A DNA stretch of 64,000 nt from Gordonia hongkongensis. GTDB taxonomy: Bacteria > Actinomycetota > Actinomycetes > Mycobacteriales > Mycobacteriaceae. The position numbers were made by a program, and so were the translations under genes. Of the stretch, positions 29,285 to 41,113 are shown in pieces. The notes under the pieces are model-generated. The model was not told the DNA's origin and did no database searches. It saw nothing but the letters and a program-made list of their open reading frames with translations. Location of the stretch: positions 3,534,001-3,598,000 of the forward strand of contig NZ_CP095552.1 of assembly GCF_023078355.1 (NCBI RefSeq), given 5' to 3'. The number at the start of each line of letters is the position of its first letter. Positions within the stretch are counted from its first letter, which is position 1.

Positions 29285-29986
29285 ATGACCGGATCAGAGA
29301 ACATCCGAAAGCTTCCGTCGGACAACGTCTTACACCAGCACCGCGATCTCTCCGCAACCACTCGCCGACGACGGTCGCGGTGGTGGGCGGCGATGCTCAC
29401 CCTGGCCGTACTCGTCACCGGCCAGTGGGTCTCGACGGCACACGCCGTCGCGGGCCCTCTCCTCGCAGCATCGAGCCCGGCGGTGACGGCGCCGGCGGCC
29501 GATGCGACCAATCCCTACGCGGCCGTGGTCGTCGCCCTCGTGGGACCGCACCCGGCCACCGCACTGGCGTCCCTTCCGCCGTCCTTCGTCGTGGCGCAGG
29601 GGTACTCCCCGCGGATCGTCGACGGATACCCGATCGACCCGGATGGAGACTGCTCGTCGCCAGTCCCGTTGCCGCAACACTTCACGTCCCTGTGCCGCAC
29701 CCACGATCTCGGCTACGACCTGTTGCGGGCGGCGCAGCGAAACGGCAAACCGCTCGGCGCCTGGGCCCGGATCGCGCTGGACCGCATGCTGATCGACCGG
29801 ATGTACGCCTCCTGCCGGACAGCTGCCTGCACGACTGCCACGCATGGCGCTCGGATCGGGTTGGCGTGGAACACGTGGCGGCAGTACGGCGGTCCCCCGG
29901 CCCGGGGCGAGTCGTTGTCGGCCTTGGTCCGCACGACCGTCGAGCGCGCCCTGGTCGATCCCGACGAGCGCGAGGTGCGGCGATGA
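29285..29986 (+). CDS. Secreted prokaryotic phospholipase A2
   Basis: 233 residues. Arg-rich N-terminus (TTRRRRSRWW), a hydrophobic segment (about 35-55) ending in AHA, then a prokaryotic/fungal-type PLA2 domain. The catalytic His-Asp pair is in SLCRTHDLGYDLLR, and DGDCSSP supplies part of the calcium region. It should hydrolyse the sn-2 ester of phospholipids outside the cell. TAGCGT ends 7 bases before the ATG. Its stop overlaps the ATG of the next gene (ATGA). Confidence 0.85.
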   Translation: MTGSENIRKLPSDNVLHQHRDLSATTRRRRSRWWAAMLTLAVLVTGQWVSTAHAVAGPLLAASSPAVTAPAADATNPYAAVVVALVGPHPATALASLPPSFVVAQGYSPRIVDGYPIDPDGDCSSPVPLPQHFTSLCRTHDLGYDLLRAAQRNGKPLGAWARIALDRMLIDRMYASCRTAACTTATHGARIGLAWNTWRQYGGPPARGESLSALVRTTVERALVDPDEREVRR

Positions 29987-31230
29987 CGAAGTACCGAGAC
30001 GCCCGTTGGCTGCGTGACGGCCCGTTCCGATCGTGGCCGCATCCCACGATCAGTGTCGCGGTGACCCTCGGTTACCTCATGGCGGTCTATCCGGGCACGC
30101 TGCCCCGGGACGCGACGACGACCGCGATCGTGACAGCGGCATTCGGCGCCCTGGGTGCGATCATCGGGATGATCGTCGCCCGGCGCAGCCGGCGACAGCC
30201 GGACGACCAGGCACGGCGCGTCGTGTTCTGCTCTTGCCTGGTGATCCTCGGATGCGCGGTCGGCGTGGCGGTCTGGTGGCAGAACCTCATCCGTGCGGCG
30301 GTCGACGTCGCCCCCGTCGGGCTCGGGTGGGGCGCGGCGGCCACGATCCCGCCGGCCGTCCTCGTCCTGGCGATCGTCGCCGTCCCGCGCAGCTGCGCTC
30401 TGCTCGCGGCCGGCGCAGTCGCCCTCACTGCGGGACTGCTGGCACCCGCCGACGCCGGCGCCGACGAACAGCCGGTGCCGGCGTCGTCGACGACGGTGGC
30501 GACGCATTCGGACGTCCTGGCCCGCGGGGAGCTGAGCACCGATGGATTCGACCGCGCCGCTGCACAACTCGTGCGGACGTGGACGCGTTCGGGCGGACTG
30601 TCGACGCGGGCGGTCGTGGTCGCGGTGCCGACCGGATCGGGATGGATCGACCCGGCAGCGGTCGACGGTTTCGAGAGCCGGTTCGCCGGCGACGTCCGGG
30701 TTCTCGCACTCCCCTACGACGACGTGCCGTCGTGGCAGGCCTTCGTGTCCGACCGCTCCCGATCGGCGGACTCGGCGATCGCGGTGGTGTCGGCACTGGC
30801 GGGCGTCCTCGACGGTGTTCCCGACCGCGAACGTCCGCGGGTGATCCTCTACGGGCAGAGTCTCGGTGCCGTGGGCGCCGACGCCGCCCGGGTATGGCTG
30901 GAGAACGAGCGCCCCGCTCTGCTCGACGAGACCGTGCTGGTCGCGCCGCCGGCGGGCACCGTCGCTCCGGATTCCCGCACCTCGCGAACGGTTCTCGCCA
31001 ATTCCAGCGACCCCGTCGTGCGCTGGTCACCCGCCGGACTGTGGAGGCCGCACCGCGCGACCGAGGACACCCACATCCGCGGTCCGCGGGTCCCGTCGGC
31101 GCCGTGGCTACCCGTGGTCAGTTTCGTACAGACAAGCATCGACCTTCTCGGCGCACTCGACGGTGCGGCCGGGGTCGGCCACCGGTACGGGTCGGAACAG
31201 TCCGGACCGCCGCAGCCGATGCGGAACTGA
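29983..31230 (+). CDS. Integral-membrane alpha/beta-hydrolase (Abhydrolase_9 family)
   Basis: 415 residues. The N-terminal 165 form about four membrane segments; the C-terminal part is an outward-facing alpha/beta hydrolase typical of the actinobacterial Abhydrolase_9 family, with strand RAVVVAVPTGSGWIDP and nucleophile elbow GQSLG. The substrate is unknown; the coupling by ATGA overlap to a secreted phospholipase suggests a lipid or envelope ester. Compared with family members I recall, the N-terminal membrane part is short. Confidence 0.82.
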   Translation: MTKYRDARWLRDGPFRSWPHPTISVAVTLGYLMAVYPGTLPRDATTTAIVTAAFGALGAIIGMIVARRSRRQPDDQARRVVFCSCLVILGCAVGVAVWWQNLIRAAVDVAPVGLGWGAAATIPPAVLVLAIVAVPRSCALLAAGAVALTAGLLAPADAGADEQPVPASSTTVATHSDVLARGELSTDGFDRAAAQLVRTWTRSGGLSTRAVVVAVPTGSGWIDPAAVDGFESRFAGDVRVLALPYDDVPSWQAFVSDRSRSADSAIAVVSALAGVLDGVPDRERPRVILYGQSLGAVGADAARVWLENERPALLDETVLVAPPAGTVAPDSRTSRTVLANSSDPVVRWSPAGLWRPHRATEDTHIRGPRVPSAPWLPVVSFVQTSIDLLGALDGAAGVGHRYGSEQSGPPQPMRN

Positions 31231-31241
31231 CAGCCCCGCGA

Positions 31242-31267
31242 CGGCGTGCACCGAGGACGGCACGCCG
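31242..31267. terminator. Hairpin between convergent hydrolase and gatA
   Basis: Arms cggcgtgc (31242-31249) and gcacgccg (31260-31267), exact 8 bp with a 10-base loop, in the 46-bp gap. Confidence 0.6.
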
Positions 31268-31276
31268 CCCCGGTCG

Positions 31277-32782
31277 TCAGACGATCGGCCCCCGAGCCGC
31301 TTCGTACGACGCTCCCACGCGGTACAGCCGGTCGTCGGCCAGGGCGGGCGCCATGATCTGCAGCCCGACGGGCATGCCGTCGTCGACCGACAGCCCCGAC
31401 GGCACCGACATCGATCCGATGCCGGCGAGGTTCACCGGCAGCGTGCACAGGTCGAACAGGTACATCGCGAGCGGGTCGTCGACCTTCTCCCCGATCGGGA
31501 ACGCGGTGGTCGGCGTGGTCGGCGAGATGAGCACGTCGACCTTCTCGAAGGCGGTGGCGAAGTCACGCGCGATCAGGGTGCGCACCTTCTGCGCCTGACC
31601 GTAGTAGGCGTCGTAGTAGCCCGAGGACAACGCGTAGGTCCCGATCATGATGCGGCGCTTGACCTCTGGACCGAATCCCTGCTCCCGGGACAGAGCCATG
31701 ACCTCATCGGCCGAATGCGAGCCGTCGTCGCCGACCCGCAGTCCGTAGCGCATCGCGTCGAACCGCGCGAGGTTCGACGACACCTCCGACGGGAGGATGA
31801 GGTAATAGGCGCCCAGCGCGTAGGTGAAGTGCGGGCAGCTGACCTCGACCACCTCGGCGCCGCGCTCCTCGAGGAGCTTGACGGCCTGGTGGAAGGAGTC
31901 GAGCACGCCGGACTGGTAACCCTCGCCCTGCAGTTCGGTGACGACACCGATCCGGACGCCGGCGAGATCCCGCTCGGCCCCTTCGCGGGCCGCCGAGACG
32001 ACGTCGGGCACCGGCACATCGATCGAGGTCGAGTCCCGCGGGTCGTGCCCGGCGATGATCTCGTGCAGCATCGCGGTGTCGAGGACGGTACGGCCACACG
32101 GGCCGCCCTGGTCGAGCGACGAGGCGCACGCCACGAGCCCGTAGCGCGAGACCGTGCCGTACGTGGGCTTGACGCCGACCGTCGCGGTGACCGCGGCCGG
32201 CTGCCGGATCGAGCCCCCGGTGTCGGTACCGATCGCCAGCGGGGCCTGGTACGAGGCCAGCGCGGCGGCGCTGCCACCCCCCGAACCACCCGGGATCTTG
32301 CTGGGATCCCACGGGTTCCGGGTGAGCTGGTAGGCGGAGTTCTCGGTCGAGCTGCCCATCGCGAACTCGTCCATGTTGGTCTTGCCCAGGATCGGGATGC
32401 CCGCGGCGCGCAGGCGTGCGGTGACCGTGGCGTCGTAGGGCGGAACCCAACCCTCGAGAATCTTGGAGCCGCACGTGGTGGGTGCGTCGGTGGTGGTGAA
32501 GACGTCCTTGAGGGCGATCGGTACACCCGCGAGGGCCGACGGGGCGTCCCCGGCGGCGATCGCGTCGTCGGCGGCCTTCGCGGCGACCAGCGCTTCGGCG
32601 CCACTGACGTGGAGGAACGCGCCGAGTTGGTCGTCGATCTCGGCGATGCGGTCGAGGTGGGCCTGGGTGACCTCCACCGAGCTGACCTCGCGGGCACCGA
32701 TCCGGGTGGCGAGTTCGGCGGCGGACAATCCGGTCAGATCACCGTCGGGACGCGGCGCGGCGGCGCTGGAATCGGGACTCAC
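31277..32782 (-). CDS. gatA: Glutamyl-tRNA amidotransferase subunit A
   Basis: Amidase subunit of GatCAB that frees ammonia from glutamine. 501 residues with the amidase-signature triad: Lys in [10 protein letters not shown], and the two serines in [14 protein letters not shown] and [12 protein letters not shown]. It begins with GTG overlapping the gatC stop (GTGA), which keeps the subunits in balance. Confidence 0.97.
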   Translation of the reverse strand: MSPDSSAAAPRPDGDLTGLSAAELATRIGAREVSSVEVTQAHLDRIAEIDDQLGAFLHVSGAEALVAAKAADDAIAAGDAPSALAGVPIALKDVFTTTDAPTTCGSKILEGWVPPYDATVTARLRAAGIPILGKTNMDEFAMGSSTENSAYQLTRNPWDPSKIPGGSGGGSAAALASYQAPLAIGTDTGGSIRQPAAVTATVGVKPTYGTVSRYGLVACASSLDQGGPCGRTVLDTAMLHEIIAGHDPRDSTSIDVPVPDVVSAAREGAERDLAGVRIGVVTELQGEGYQSGVLDSFHQAVKLLEERGAEVVEVSCPHFTYALGAYYLILPSEVSSNLARFDAMRYGLRVGDDGSHSADEVMALSREQGFGPEVKRRIMIGTYALSSGYYDAYYGQAQKVRTLIARDFATAFEKVDVLISPTTPTTAFPIGEKVDDPLAMYLFDLCTLPVNLAGIGSMSVPSGLSVDDGMPVGLQIMAPALADDRLYRVGASYEAARGPIV

Positions 32783-33090
32783 TGCTCTTCTCCCAGGATC
32801 TGCGGAACCGCGAAACGGTCCTGCTCGACGGCCGGTGCACCGGACAGCGCGGCGTCGGTCGTCAGACCCGGGACGACGACATCGGGGCGCAGCACATTCG
32901 CCAGTTCGGCCGGGTGGGCCGTGCCGGGCACGTCGTCGGCGGCCACTTCCGACACCGACGCGACGTGGGTCAGGATCGAGTCCAGCTGCTCGGCGTAGAC
33001 ATCGAGTTCGTCCTCGCTCAACGCCAGGCGCGACAGACGCGCCAGATGCGCGACTTCGTTGCGCGATATGGACTTCGGTTCGCCAGCCAC
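32779..33090 (-). CDS. gatC: Glutamyl-tRNA amidotransferase subunit C
   Basis: 103-residue scaffold subunit that wraps around GatA and contacts GatB. The conserved start [19 protein letters not shown] is clear. It starts with GTG behind AAGGAAGGA. It is the first gene of the gatC-gatA pair and diverges from the ACT-domain gene. Confidence 0.95.
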   Translation of the reverse strand: MAGEPKSISRNEVAHLARLSRLALSEDELDVYAEQLDSILTHVASVSEVAADDVPGTAHPAELANVLRPDVVVPGLTTDAALSGAPAVEQDRFAVPQILGEEQ

Positions 33091-33269
33091 CGCAGCGTCC
33101 TTCCTTCCATCACTGTTCGTTCGGGTCTCGTCGTCCCCGCCGTGTCGTCGACCGATGTCGTGTCGGCGTCTGGGCGACGTCTCCAGACTATGGGAACCCG
33201 CGACGACCGCTTCCCCCAGCCACCGGTTGGCAGCCGTGCACTGCGCGCCGCCCGCGCGTGGGTGCGAGA

Positions 33270-33938
33270 ATGTCGCACGTGTCCTACCTGTTGCGGGTCT
33301 ATCTCGAAGACCGGCCGGGCAGCCTCGGCGTGCTCGCCGTGCAGCTCGGCTCGGTCGGCGCAGACATCCTGTCCCTCGAGGTCGTCGAGCGCGGCAACGG
33401 TTACGCCGTGGACGACCTCGTCGTCGAGGTGGCGCCCGGGGCGCTGCCCGACAGCCTGATCACCGCGGCCGAGAAGGTCAACGGCGTCCGTGTCGACTCG
33501 ATCCGCCCCTACTCGGGCGTGCTGGACACCCATCGTGAACTCGAGTTGGTCGATCAGGTGGCCACTGCCGGACGTGACCGGTTGCAGATCCTGGTGGACA
33601 ACGCGCCCCGCGTCCTGCGCGTCTCTTGGGCGATGGTGGTCACACCGGCCAGCGGCGGCGTGCTGCAGCTCTTCGGCTCGTCCGGCGCCCCGGAGACCCC
33701 GCTGACCAGGGCGGACTGGCTACCGCTCGAGAGAGCCGTCGAGCTGGACGCCGACGGCGACTGGGTGCCCGGTGCCTGGCAGGACATGGACACCCGTCTC
33801 GCGGCGGCTCCCCTGGGATCGGAGTCGAGGGCGATCCTGCTCGGACGCATCGGCGGACCGGACTTCCGGCCGTCGGAGGTCGCCCGACTCGGTTATCTCG
33901 CCGGGATCGTCAGTACCGTGCTGCGCGCCGAGAGTTAG
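33270..33938 (+). CDS. ACT-domain protein (Rv3013-like)
   Basis: 222 residues with an N-terminal ACT domain ([20 protein letters not shown]) followed by a less conserved C-terminal region ending in [16 protein letters not shown] domains bind amino acids; the ligand is unknown. It is found beside gatCA and ligA in mycobacteria too. The ATG at 33270 or the GTG nine bases later could be the start. Confidence 0.82.
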   Translation: MSHVSYLLRVYLEDRPGSLGVLAVQLGSVGADILSLEVVERGNGYAVDDLVVEVAPGALPDSLITAAEKVNGVRVDSIRPYSGVLDTHRELELVDQVATAGRDRLQILVDNAPRVLRVSWAMVVTPASGGVLQLFGSSGAPETPLTRADWLPLERAVELDADGDWVPGAWQDMDTRLAAAPLGSESRAILLGRIGGPDFRPSEVARLGYLAGIVSTVLRAES

Positions 33939-33972
33939 CCACAGCCGGTCGATCCGGAGGCATCATGGTCTG

Positions 33973-34488
33973 ATGACGTCCATCACGTTGATACAGGGCG
34001 ACATCACGACACAGTCGGTCGACGCGATCGTGAATGCCGCGAACTCCACACTGCTGGGCGGCGGCGGTGTCGACGGCGCGATCCACCGGCGGGGCGGCCC
34101 GGCGATCCTCGCCGAGTGCAAGGAGCTGCGGGCGGGCACCTACGAACGTGGACTACCTGTCGGCGAGGCCGTGGCCACCACGGCGGGAGACCTCGACGCA
34201 CGTTGGGTCATCCACACGGTCGGACCGGTGCACTCCTACGACGAGGACCGCTCATCCCTGCTCGTCTCCTGCTACCGCGAGTCACTGCGCGTCGCAACCG
34301 AACTCGGTGCCACCACCATCGCCTTCCCGGCGATCTCGACCGGCGTCTACGGCTGGCCGATGAACGACGGCGCCCGCAAAGCGGTCGACACGGTGCGTGC
34401 CACGCTGCCGGAGACCTCGATCGAGGAGGTCCGTTTCGTCCTTTTCGACCAGCGTGCCTTCCGCGCGTTCGAGTCCGCTCTGGGCTGA
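33973..34488 (+). CDS. Macro-domain (ADP-ribose-binding) protein
   Basis: A 171-residue single macro domain. The motifs IVNAANSTLLGGGGVDGAIH and the phosphate loop PAISTGVYGWP are those of O-acetyl-ADP-ribose deacetylases of the MacroD/YmdB class, which remove ADP-ribose or deacetylate O-acetyl-ADP-ribose. It lies 34 bp after the ACT gene and ends 7 bp from the ligA stop (convergent). The in-cell target is unknown; proximity to NAD-dependent ligase is suggestive only. Confidence 0.92.
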   Translation: MTSITLIQGDITTQSVDAIVNAANSTLLGGGGVDGAIHRRGGPAILAECKELRAGTYERGLPVGEAVATTAGDLDARWVIHTVGPVHSYDEDRSSLLVSCYRESLRVATELGATTIAFPAISTGVYGWPMNDGARKAVDTVRATLPETSIEEVRFVLFDQRAFRAFESALG

Positions 34489-34495
34489 TCGACGG

Positions 34496-36625
<2,130 letters not shown>

Positions 36626-36658
36626 TCAACCGATGCCTCATTCGCGCGGTACTGCTTC

Positions 36659-36684
36659 CCCGCTGATCGGATCCGATCAGCGGG
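36659..36684. terminator. 26-bp perfect palindrome between YjbR-like gene and ligA
   Basis: cccgctgatcgga followed directly by its exact complement, with BamHI-like GGATCC at the centre. It is 36 bp after the YjbR-family stop and 72 bp before ligA, so it may end the first transcript; with no loop it could also be a dimer-binding site. Confidence 0.6.
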
Positions 36685-36720
36685 ACGGAGACGGGACCGC
36701 GGGAGTTTCCGCGCCGACGA

Positions 36721-37107
36721 TCACAACGGACCGAGCTTCGCCACCGACCGTTTGGGTGCGATCTGGCGGTAACTCGTGTCGAGGAGTTCGGCGACCTCGT
36801 CCCAGTCGGTCTCGGCGTCGAGGATCAGCCCCACCCAGCCGGCCGGCCCGAGGTAGGCCGGCAGGAAGAACCGCGGATCGTCCAGCAGCGCGGGCCGCTC
36901 GGAGTCGTCGGCGAGGACCAGGATCGATTGATCGTGACGCACCTTGCTGCCCTTGACGCCACCGCCGTAGTTGCCGAACATCTTGCCGCAGCGAAAGGTC
37001 GGGCGACCGTGCGCGACGACCTCGGTTGCGTCGGGCAGCGCGAGCGCGATCTCCCGTATGCGGCCCAGATAGGGATCCGCGTCGTCGAACATGATCGGGT
37101 GCGGCAT
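36721..37107 (-). CDS. YjbR/MmcQ-family protein
   Basis: A 128-residue small alpha/beta protein of the double-wing, DNA-binding-like MmcQ/YjbR family. It has PDATEVVAHGRPTFRCGKMF near residue 26 and a C-terminal TDWDEVAELLDTSYRQIAPK. Its function is unknown in most species. TATTCT ends 7 bases before the ATG, so it probably has its own leaderless promoter although it follows the methionine-synthase-like gene by 42 bp. Confidence 0.85.
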   Translation of the reverse strand: MPHPIMFDDADPYLGRIREIALALPDATEVVAHGRPTFRCGKMFGNYGGGVKGSKVRHDQSILVLADDSERPALLDDPRFFLPAYLGPAGWVGLILDAETDWDEVAELLDTSYRQIAPKRSVAKLGPL

Positions 37108-37149
37108 ACCGACGAGAATAGGTCCGCGACGTCGGACCCGCAGGGGTTT

Positions 37150-38166
37150 TCAGAGCGCGGAGGGATCGCTGCCGAGCAGCTGACCGGCCTCCGCGGTGAT
37201 CGCCAGCGCCGTCTTGGCCCACTTCGTCGATGCCCCGGCCAGACCACAGGTCGGCGTCACGATCACGTTGTCCGACAACACTTTGCGGTCCAGCCCGATG
37301 CGGTCGGTCAGCGCGGCGAGTTCGGTCGCCACGTGTTCGGCGGCCAGCGGACGATCGGGCGCGGTCGACGGCACACGACCTGCGAGCAGGACGCCGCCGC
37401 GGTCGACGAGCATCCCGATCCCGTCGAGATCGGTCGCCGACGGTGTGGTGATGTCGATCGAATACGCAACCCCGGGAAGATGTTCGAGGAGGTCCCACCG
37501 CGGTGTGCCGCAATCGTGCAAGACCACCGGGACGCCGACGTGGTCGACGAGATCGGTGAGTGCGCGAGCCACCTCGACCGCCGGTATCGCCCGGATGGGG
37601 TCGAAGCGGGTCAGTGGCTTCACCGTGCCGTCGATGACCTGGCCGACCATCGGCTCGTCGATCTGGACCACCACGCGCGCACCAAGTCGGCGTTCCACCT
37701 CGGCGACGTGCTCGCGCACACCCTCCGCCGTCGACTCGACGATGTCGCGGACGGCTCCGTGGTCTTTCAGGACTCGTTGCCCGTTCGTCAGCTCGACAGA
37801 TGCCGAGGTGGTGAACGGACCGGCCACCTGCACCTTGAAGATGCGGCCGGTACCGATGAAACCCGCTGTCTCCCAGAGTTCCTCGACGACGTCGAGGTCC
37901 TCGGCAAGCAGGTCCGCGGCGCGTCGGGCCAGGCGGGAGTGGCGTTGCGCCAGCCGGTAACCCCATGTCGCGGTGTCCATCGGCAGGTCGACGAGGATCG
38001 CCGCCATCCGGCCGATCAGATCCGCACCGATACCTCGCGCGGGCAGTTCGACGAGGTGGGCGAGATCGAGTTCCCCGTTCACCACCGCGGCGGCCGCACG
38101 TGCGTCGGTGCCGGGCATCGACCCCACGCCGGTGCCCACTCCGGTGGGCAGTGCCGCTCCGGTCAC
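37150..38166 (-). CDS. Cobalamin-independent methionine synthase-like protein (MetE C-domain only)
   Basis: 338 residues with only the C-terminal zinc barrel of MetE. Zinc ligands are visible as His and Cys in LHDCG and a late Cys in TPTCGLAG. Lacking the N-terminal half, it is unlikely to be a normal MetE; related stand-alone proteins accept methyl groups from other donors. It matches Rv3015c. The GTG overlaps the mnmA stop (GTGA), tying it to a sulfur/tRNA-thiolation operon. Confidence 0.82.
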   Translation of the reverse strand: MTGAALPTGVGTGVGSMPGTDARAAAAVVNGELDLAHLVELPARGIGADLIGRMAAILVDLPMDTATWGYRLAQRHSRLARRAADLLAEDLDVVEELWETAGFIGTGRIFKVQVAGPFTTSASVELTNGQRVLKDHGAVRDIVESTAEGVREHVAEVERRLGARVVVQIDEPMVGQVIDGTVKPLTRFDPIRAIPAVEVARALTDLVDHVGVPVVLHDCGTPRWDLLEHLPGVAYSIDITTPSATDLDGIGMLVDRGGVLLAGRVPSTAPDRPLAAEHVATELAALTDRIGLDRKVLSDNVIVTPTCGLAGASTKWAKTALAITAEAGQLLGSDPSAL

Positions 38167-39281
38167 CGAGATGCGACGACAGTCGGCTGCGATGAGGTGG
38201 TGGCGATGCGTCCGCACCCGACGACCTGGTCGCCGCGTCGGGCATCGGGCAGGTACAGCACCGCGGCCTGACCGCGGGCGACGCCGGTGAGCGGCTCCTG
38301 CAGCGCGATGTCGATGGCGGGTTCACCGTCGATCGTGGTGGCGGTCGCGCGCACCGGCGCGAGCCCGCCGTGGGCTCGCACCTGCACCATCGCGTCGAAG
38401 GGTTCGTCCGGAGTGACCCCGGAGGTCCAGACCGCGCGCGTCGCGGTGATGCCCCAGACCTGCAGATCGGCTGCCGTCCCGACAGTCACCGTTCCCGAAT
38501 CCGGGTCGATCTCGGTGACGTAGCGGGGCTTGCCGTCGGCGGCCGGCGCCTCGACCCCCAGGCCCTTGCGCTGCCCGATGGTGAAACCGTGGACCCCGTC
38601 GTGCTCGGCGAGGCGCTCGCCCGACGTCGCGTCCACGATCGCGCCCGGCCGGACACCGATGCGGGCTCCGAGGAACGCGCGGGTGTCACCGCTCGGGATG
38701 AAGCAGATGTCGTGGGAGTCCGGCTTGTCCGCGACGGCCAGGCCGCGCCGGGCCGCCTCGGCCCGGATCTCGGACTTCGGGGTGTCACCGATCGGGAACA
38801 TCGCCCGCGACAGCTGATCACGCGTCAGCACGGCCAGCACGTACGACTGGTCCTTGTCGGCGTCGACCGCTCGTCGCAACTCGCCGTCGGTCAGCTGCGC
38901 GTAGTGACCGGTGGCCAGCGCGTCGAAGCCGAGCGCCATCGCCTTGTCGGCGAGGGCCGCGAACTTGATCTTCTCATTGCACGTCAGACACGGGTTCGGG
39001 GTGCGTCCGGCGGCGTAGGCCTCGACGAACTCGTCGATCACATCGTCCTTGAACCGGTCGGCGAAATCCCAGACGTAGAACGGGATTCCGAGGACATCGG
39101 CGGCCCGGCGGGCGTCGGAGGCGTCCTCGCGCGAGCAGCATCCGCGCGAACCGGTGCGCAGCGCACCCGGAGCCGTCGACAACGCCAGGTGAACTCCGAC
39201 CACCTCGTGACCGGCCTCGACCGCCCGGGCCGCGGCGACCGCCGAGTCGACGCCGCCGCTCATCGCTGCCAATACGCGCAT
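38163..39281 (-). CDS. mnmA: tRNA-specific 2-thiouridylase
   Basis: Adds sulfur to U34 of tRNA-Lys, -Glu and -Gln. 372 residues with the PP-loop [11 protein letters not shown], first catalytic Cys in [12 protein letters not shown] and the second in DICFIPSGD. Its ATG shares one base with the stop of the cysteine desulfurase gene (TGATG), so sulfur donor and acceptor are co-translated. Confidence 0.96.
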   Translation of the reverse strand: MRVLAAMSGGVDSAVAAARAVEAGHEVVGVHLALSTAPGALRTGSRGCCSREDASDARRAADVLGIPFYVWDFADRFKDDVIDEFVEAYAAGRTPNPCLTCNEKIKFAALADKAMALGFDALATGHYAQLTDGELRRAVDADKDQSYVLAVLTRDQLSRAMFPIGDTPKSEIRAEAARRGLAVADKPDSHDICFIPSGDTRAFLGARIGVRPGAIVDATSGERLAEHDGVHGFTIGQRKGLGVEAPAADGKPRYVTEIDPDSGTVTVGTAADLQVWGITATRAVWTSGVTPDEPFDAMVQVRAHGGLAPVRATATTIDGEPAIDIALQEPLTGVARGQAAVLYLPDARRGDQVVGCGRIATTSSQPTVVASR

Positions 39282-40501
39282 CAGGAGATCCTTCCGCCGG
39301 GGACCGAGACCAGTCCGGCCGCCCGCGCCCGGTCGACGACCTCGTCGATGACTGCGGCGACCGCGTCGATGTCGGCCTCGGTGGTGGTGTGGCCGAGGGA
39401 GAACCGCAGCGACGACCGCGCGTCGGCCATGTCCAGACCCATCGCCAGGAGGACATGGCTGGCCTGGGCGACCCCGGCGGTGCAGGCCGATCCGGTGGAA
39501 CACTCGACGCCCTTGGCGTCGAGAAGCATGAGCAGCGAGTCACCCTCGCAACCGGCGAACGACACGTGCACGTTCCCCGGGAGGCGACGATCGCCGTCGG
39601 CACCGTTGCGCACCGTTCCGTCGACGCCGAGGAGAATGTCGGTCAGCCGGGTCTGCAGGGCGCGGACGTGCGCGGTGTTCTCGTCGAGGTGCTCGACGCA
39701 CCACGACAGTGCGGCGGCCATGCCGGCCGCACCGGCGACGTCCTGGGTTCCCGAGCGCACGTCGCGTTCGTGGCCGCCGCCGTGCAGCAGCGGCACACAC
39801 CCGACATCGCGACCCAGCAGCAGGGCGCCGACACCCTGCGGCCCGCCGAACTTGTGGGCGGTCAGGCTGAGCGCCGAGAGGCCGCTCGCGGCGAAGTCCA
39901 CCGGCAGATGGCCGACGGCCTGGATCGCGTCGGAATGCACCGGGACGCCGAATTCGGACCCGACCGCGGCGAGCTCGGCGATCGGTTGGATCGTGCCGAC
40001 CTCGTTGTTGGCCCACATCAGCGAGATGAGAGCGGTCTCGGCGGCGTGCTCCTCGAGCTCCGCGCGCAGGTCGGCGGGCGAGACGACACCGTCGGCGTCG
40101 ACCGGGAGCAGGACGAGCTCGGCGCCGGCCTGCTCGGCCAGCCACTGCGCGGGGTCGAGGACGGCGTGATGTTCGATCGCCGAGGTGATGATCCGGCGAC
40201 GGCGGGGGTCGGCGTTCCGCTGTGCCCAGTAGATCCCCTTGACCGCCAGGTTGTCGGCCTCGGTGCCGCCGCCGGTGAAGACGACCTCGGAGGGCCGGGC
40301 ACCGACCGCCGCGGCGATGGCCTCGCGGGCCTCCTCGAGCCGACGACGTGCGGTGCGACCGGATCCGTGCAGCGACGAGGCGTTACCCGGCTGCGCGAAG
40401 ACGGCCGTCATCGCCTCGACGGCTTCGGGCAGCATCTGCGTCGAAGCGGCGTGATCGAGGTAGACAGGCGCCTTCACGGGCGGTCGGCTTGGCACGGGCA
40501 T
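39281..40501 (-). CDS. iscS: Cysteine desulfurase, IscS/NifS type
   Basis: PLP enzyme that takes sulfur from cysteine for tRNA thiolation and Fe-S work. 406 residues from the ATG at 40501. PLP lysine in [10 protein letters not shown]; persulfide cysteine in [11 protein letters not shown] (group I loop). The family core starts at [11 protein letters not shown], so the 10 or so preceding residues are an extension; a GTG nearer the core is possible. TATCCT lies 8 bases before the ATG. Confidence 0.94.
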   Translation of the reverse strand: MPVPSRPPVKAPVYLDHAASTQMLPEAVEAMTAVFAQPGNASSLHGSGRTARRRLEEAREAIAAAVGARPSEVVFTGGGTEADNLAVKGIYWAQRNADPRRRRIITSAIEHHAVLDPAQWLAEQAGAELVLLPVDADGVVSPADLRAELEEHAAETALISLMWANNEVGTIQPIAELAAVGSEFGVPVHSDAIQAVGHLPVDFAASGLSALSLTAHKFGGPQGVGALLLGRDVGCVPLLHGGGHERDVRSGTQDVAGAAGMAAALSWCVEHLDENTAHVRALQTRLTDILLGVDGTVRNGADGDRRLPGNVHVSFAGCEGDSLLMLLDAKGVECSTGSACTAGVAQASHVLLAMGLDMADARSSLRFSLGHTTTEADIDAVAAVIDEVVDRARAAGLVSVPGGRIS

Positions 40502-40570
40502 CGCTAGCAAGGATAAACGCGCGTAGGTCGCCGACAAATTCCGCGATCGGACGCGGAACGACAGCCCGTC

Positions 40571-41050
40571 TCAGACCCGCTCGAGGTAGAAGTACAAGTG
40601 ACGGCCGTCGATGACTCCGCCTTTGCCGTTCATGATCCCCATCACCGTGGTGTCGTCGACGCGCTTGAAGTGGTCGATGACCGGCTGACCGTCGTAGATC
40701 ATCGATGCGGTGATCTCGCCGCGGAACTCGATCGCCCACAGGCTGGCCTCGCCCTTGCCGAGTGTGGTGTTGGAGTAGAGGTTGCCGTTCTCGTCGCGGC
40801 ACACCAGCGGTTGGACGTCGCTGCGTGAGGTGAACGTCTTGCCGAACCAGTTGGCCTTGGCGAGCGCGCCGTTGATGGCGTGCCCGGTGGTGAACTCGCC
40901 GCCCTTCCATGCGCCGAGCATCTCCTCGGGCCGCAGCGGCGACAGCCCGGCCCACACGGTGTCTAGGTCGGCGTCGTCGACCCGGCCGTCGACGTCGCGG
41001 AGTTCGAAGAACTTGGCGCGCGCGGCTTCTCGGGTCTGAGTGGACGTCAT
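40571..41050 (-). CDS. GXWXG / DUF4334-domain protein
   Basis: 159 residues. The N-terminal half contains the name-giving GAWKG (residues 46-50) within LRPEEMLGAWKGGEF; the C-terminal half is the DUF4334 beta fold with MIYDGQPVIDHFKRVDD. No enzymatic residues can be assigned. AGGAGG lies 6 bases before the ATG, a strong conventional ribosome site. Confidence 0.82.
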   Translation of the reverse strand: MTSTQTREAARAKFFELRDVDGRVDDADLDTVWAGLSPLRPEEMLGAWKGGEFTTGHAINGALAKANWFGKTFTSRSDVQPLVCRDENGNLYSNTTLGKGEASLWAIEFRGEITASMIYDGQPVIDHFKRVDDTTVMGIMNGKGGVIDGRHLYFYLERV

Positions 41051-41113
41051 CGTCGGCCTCCTGGAGGTACGCGGTTGATCGTCCGCAGAGCTGCGGACGG
41101 CTACCGGAGAAAC

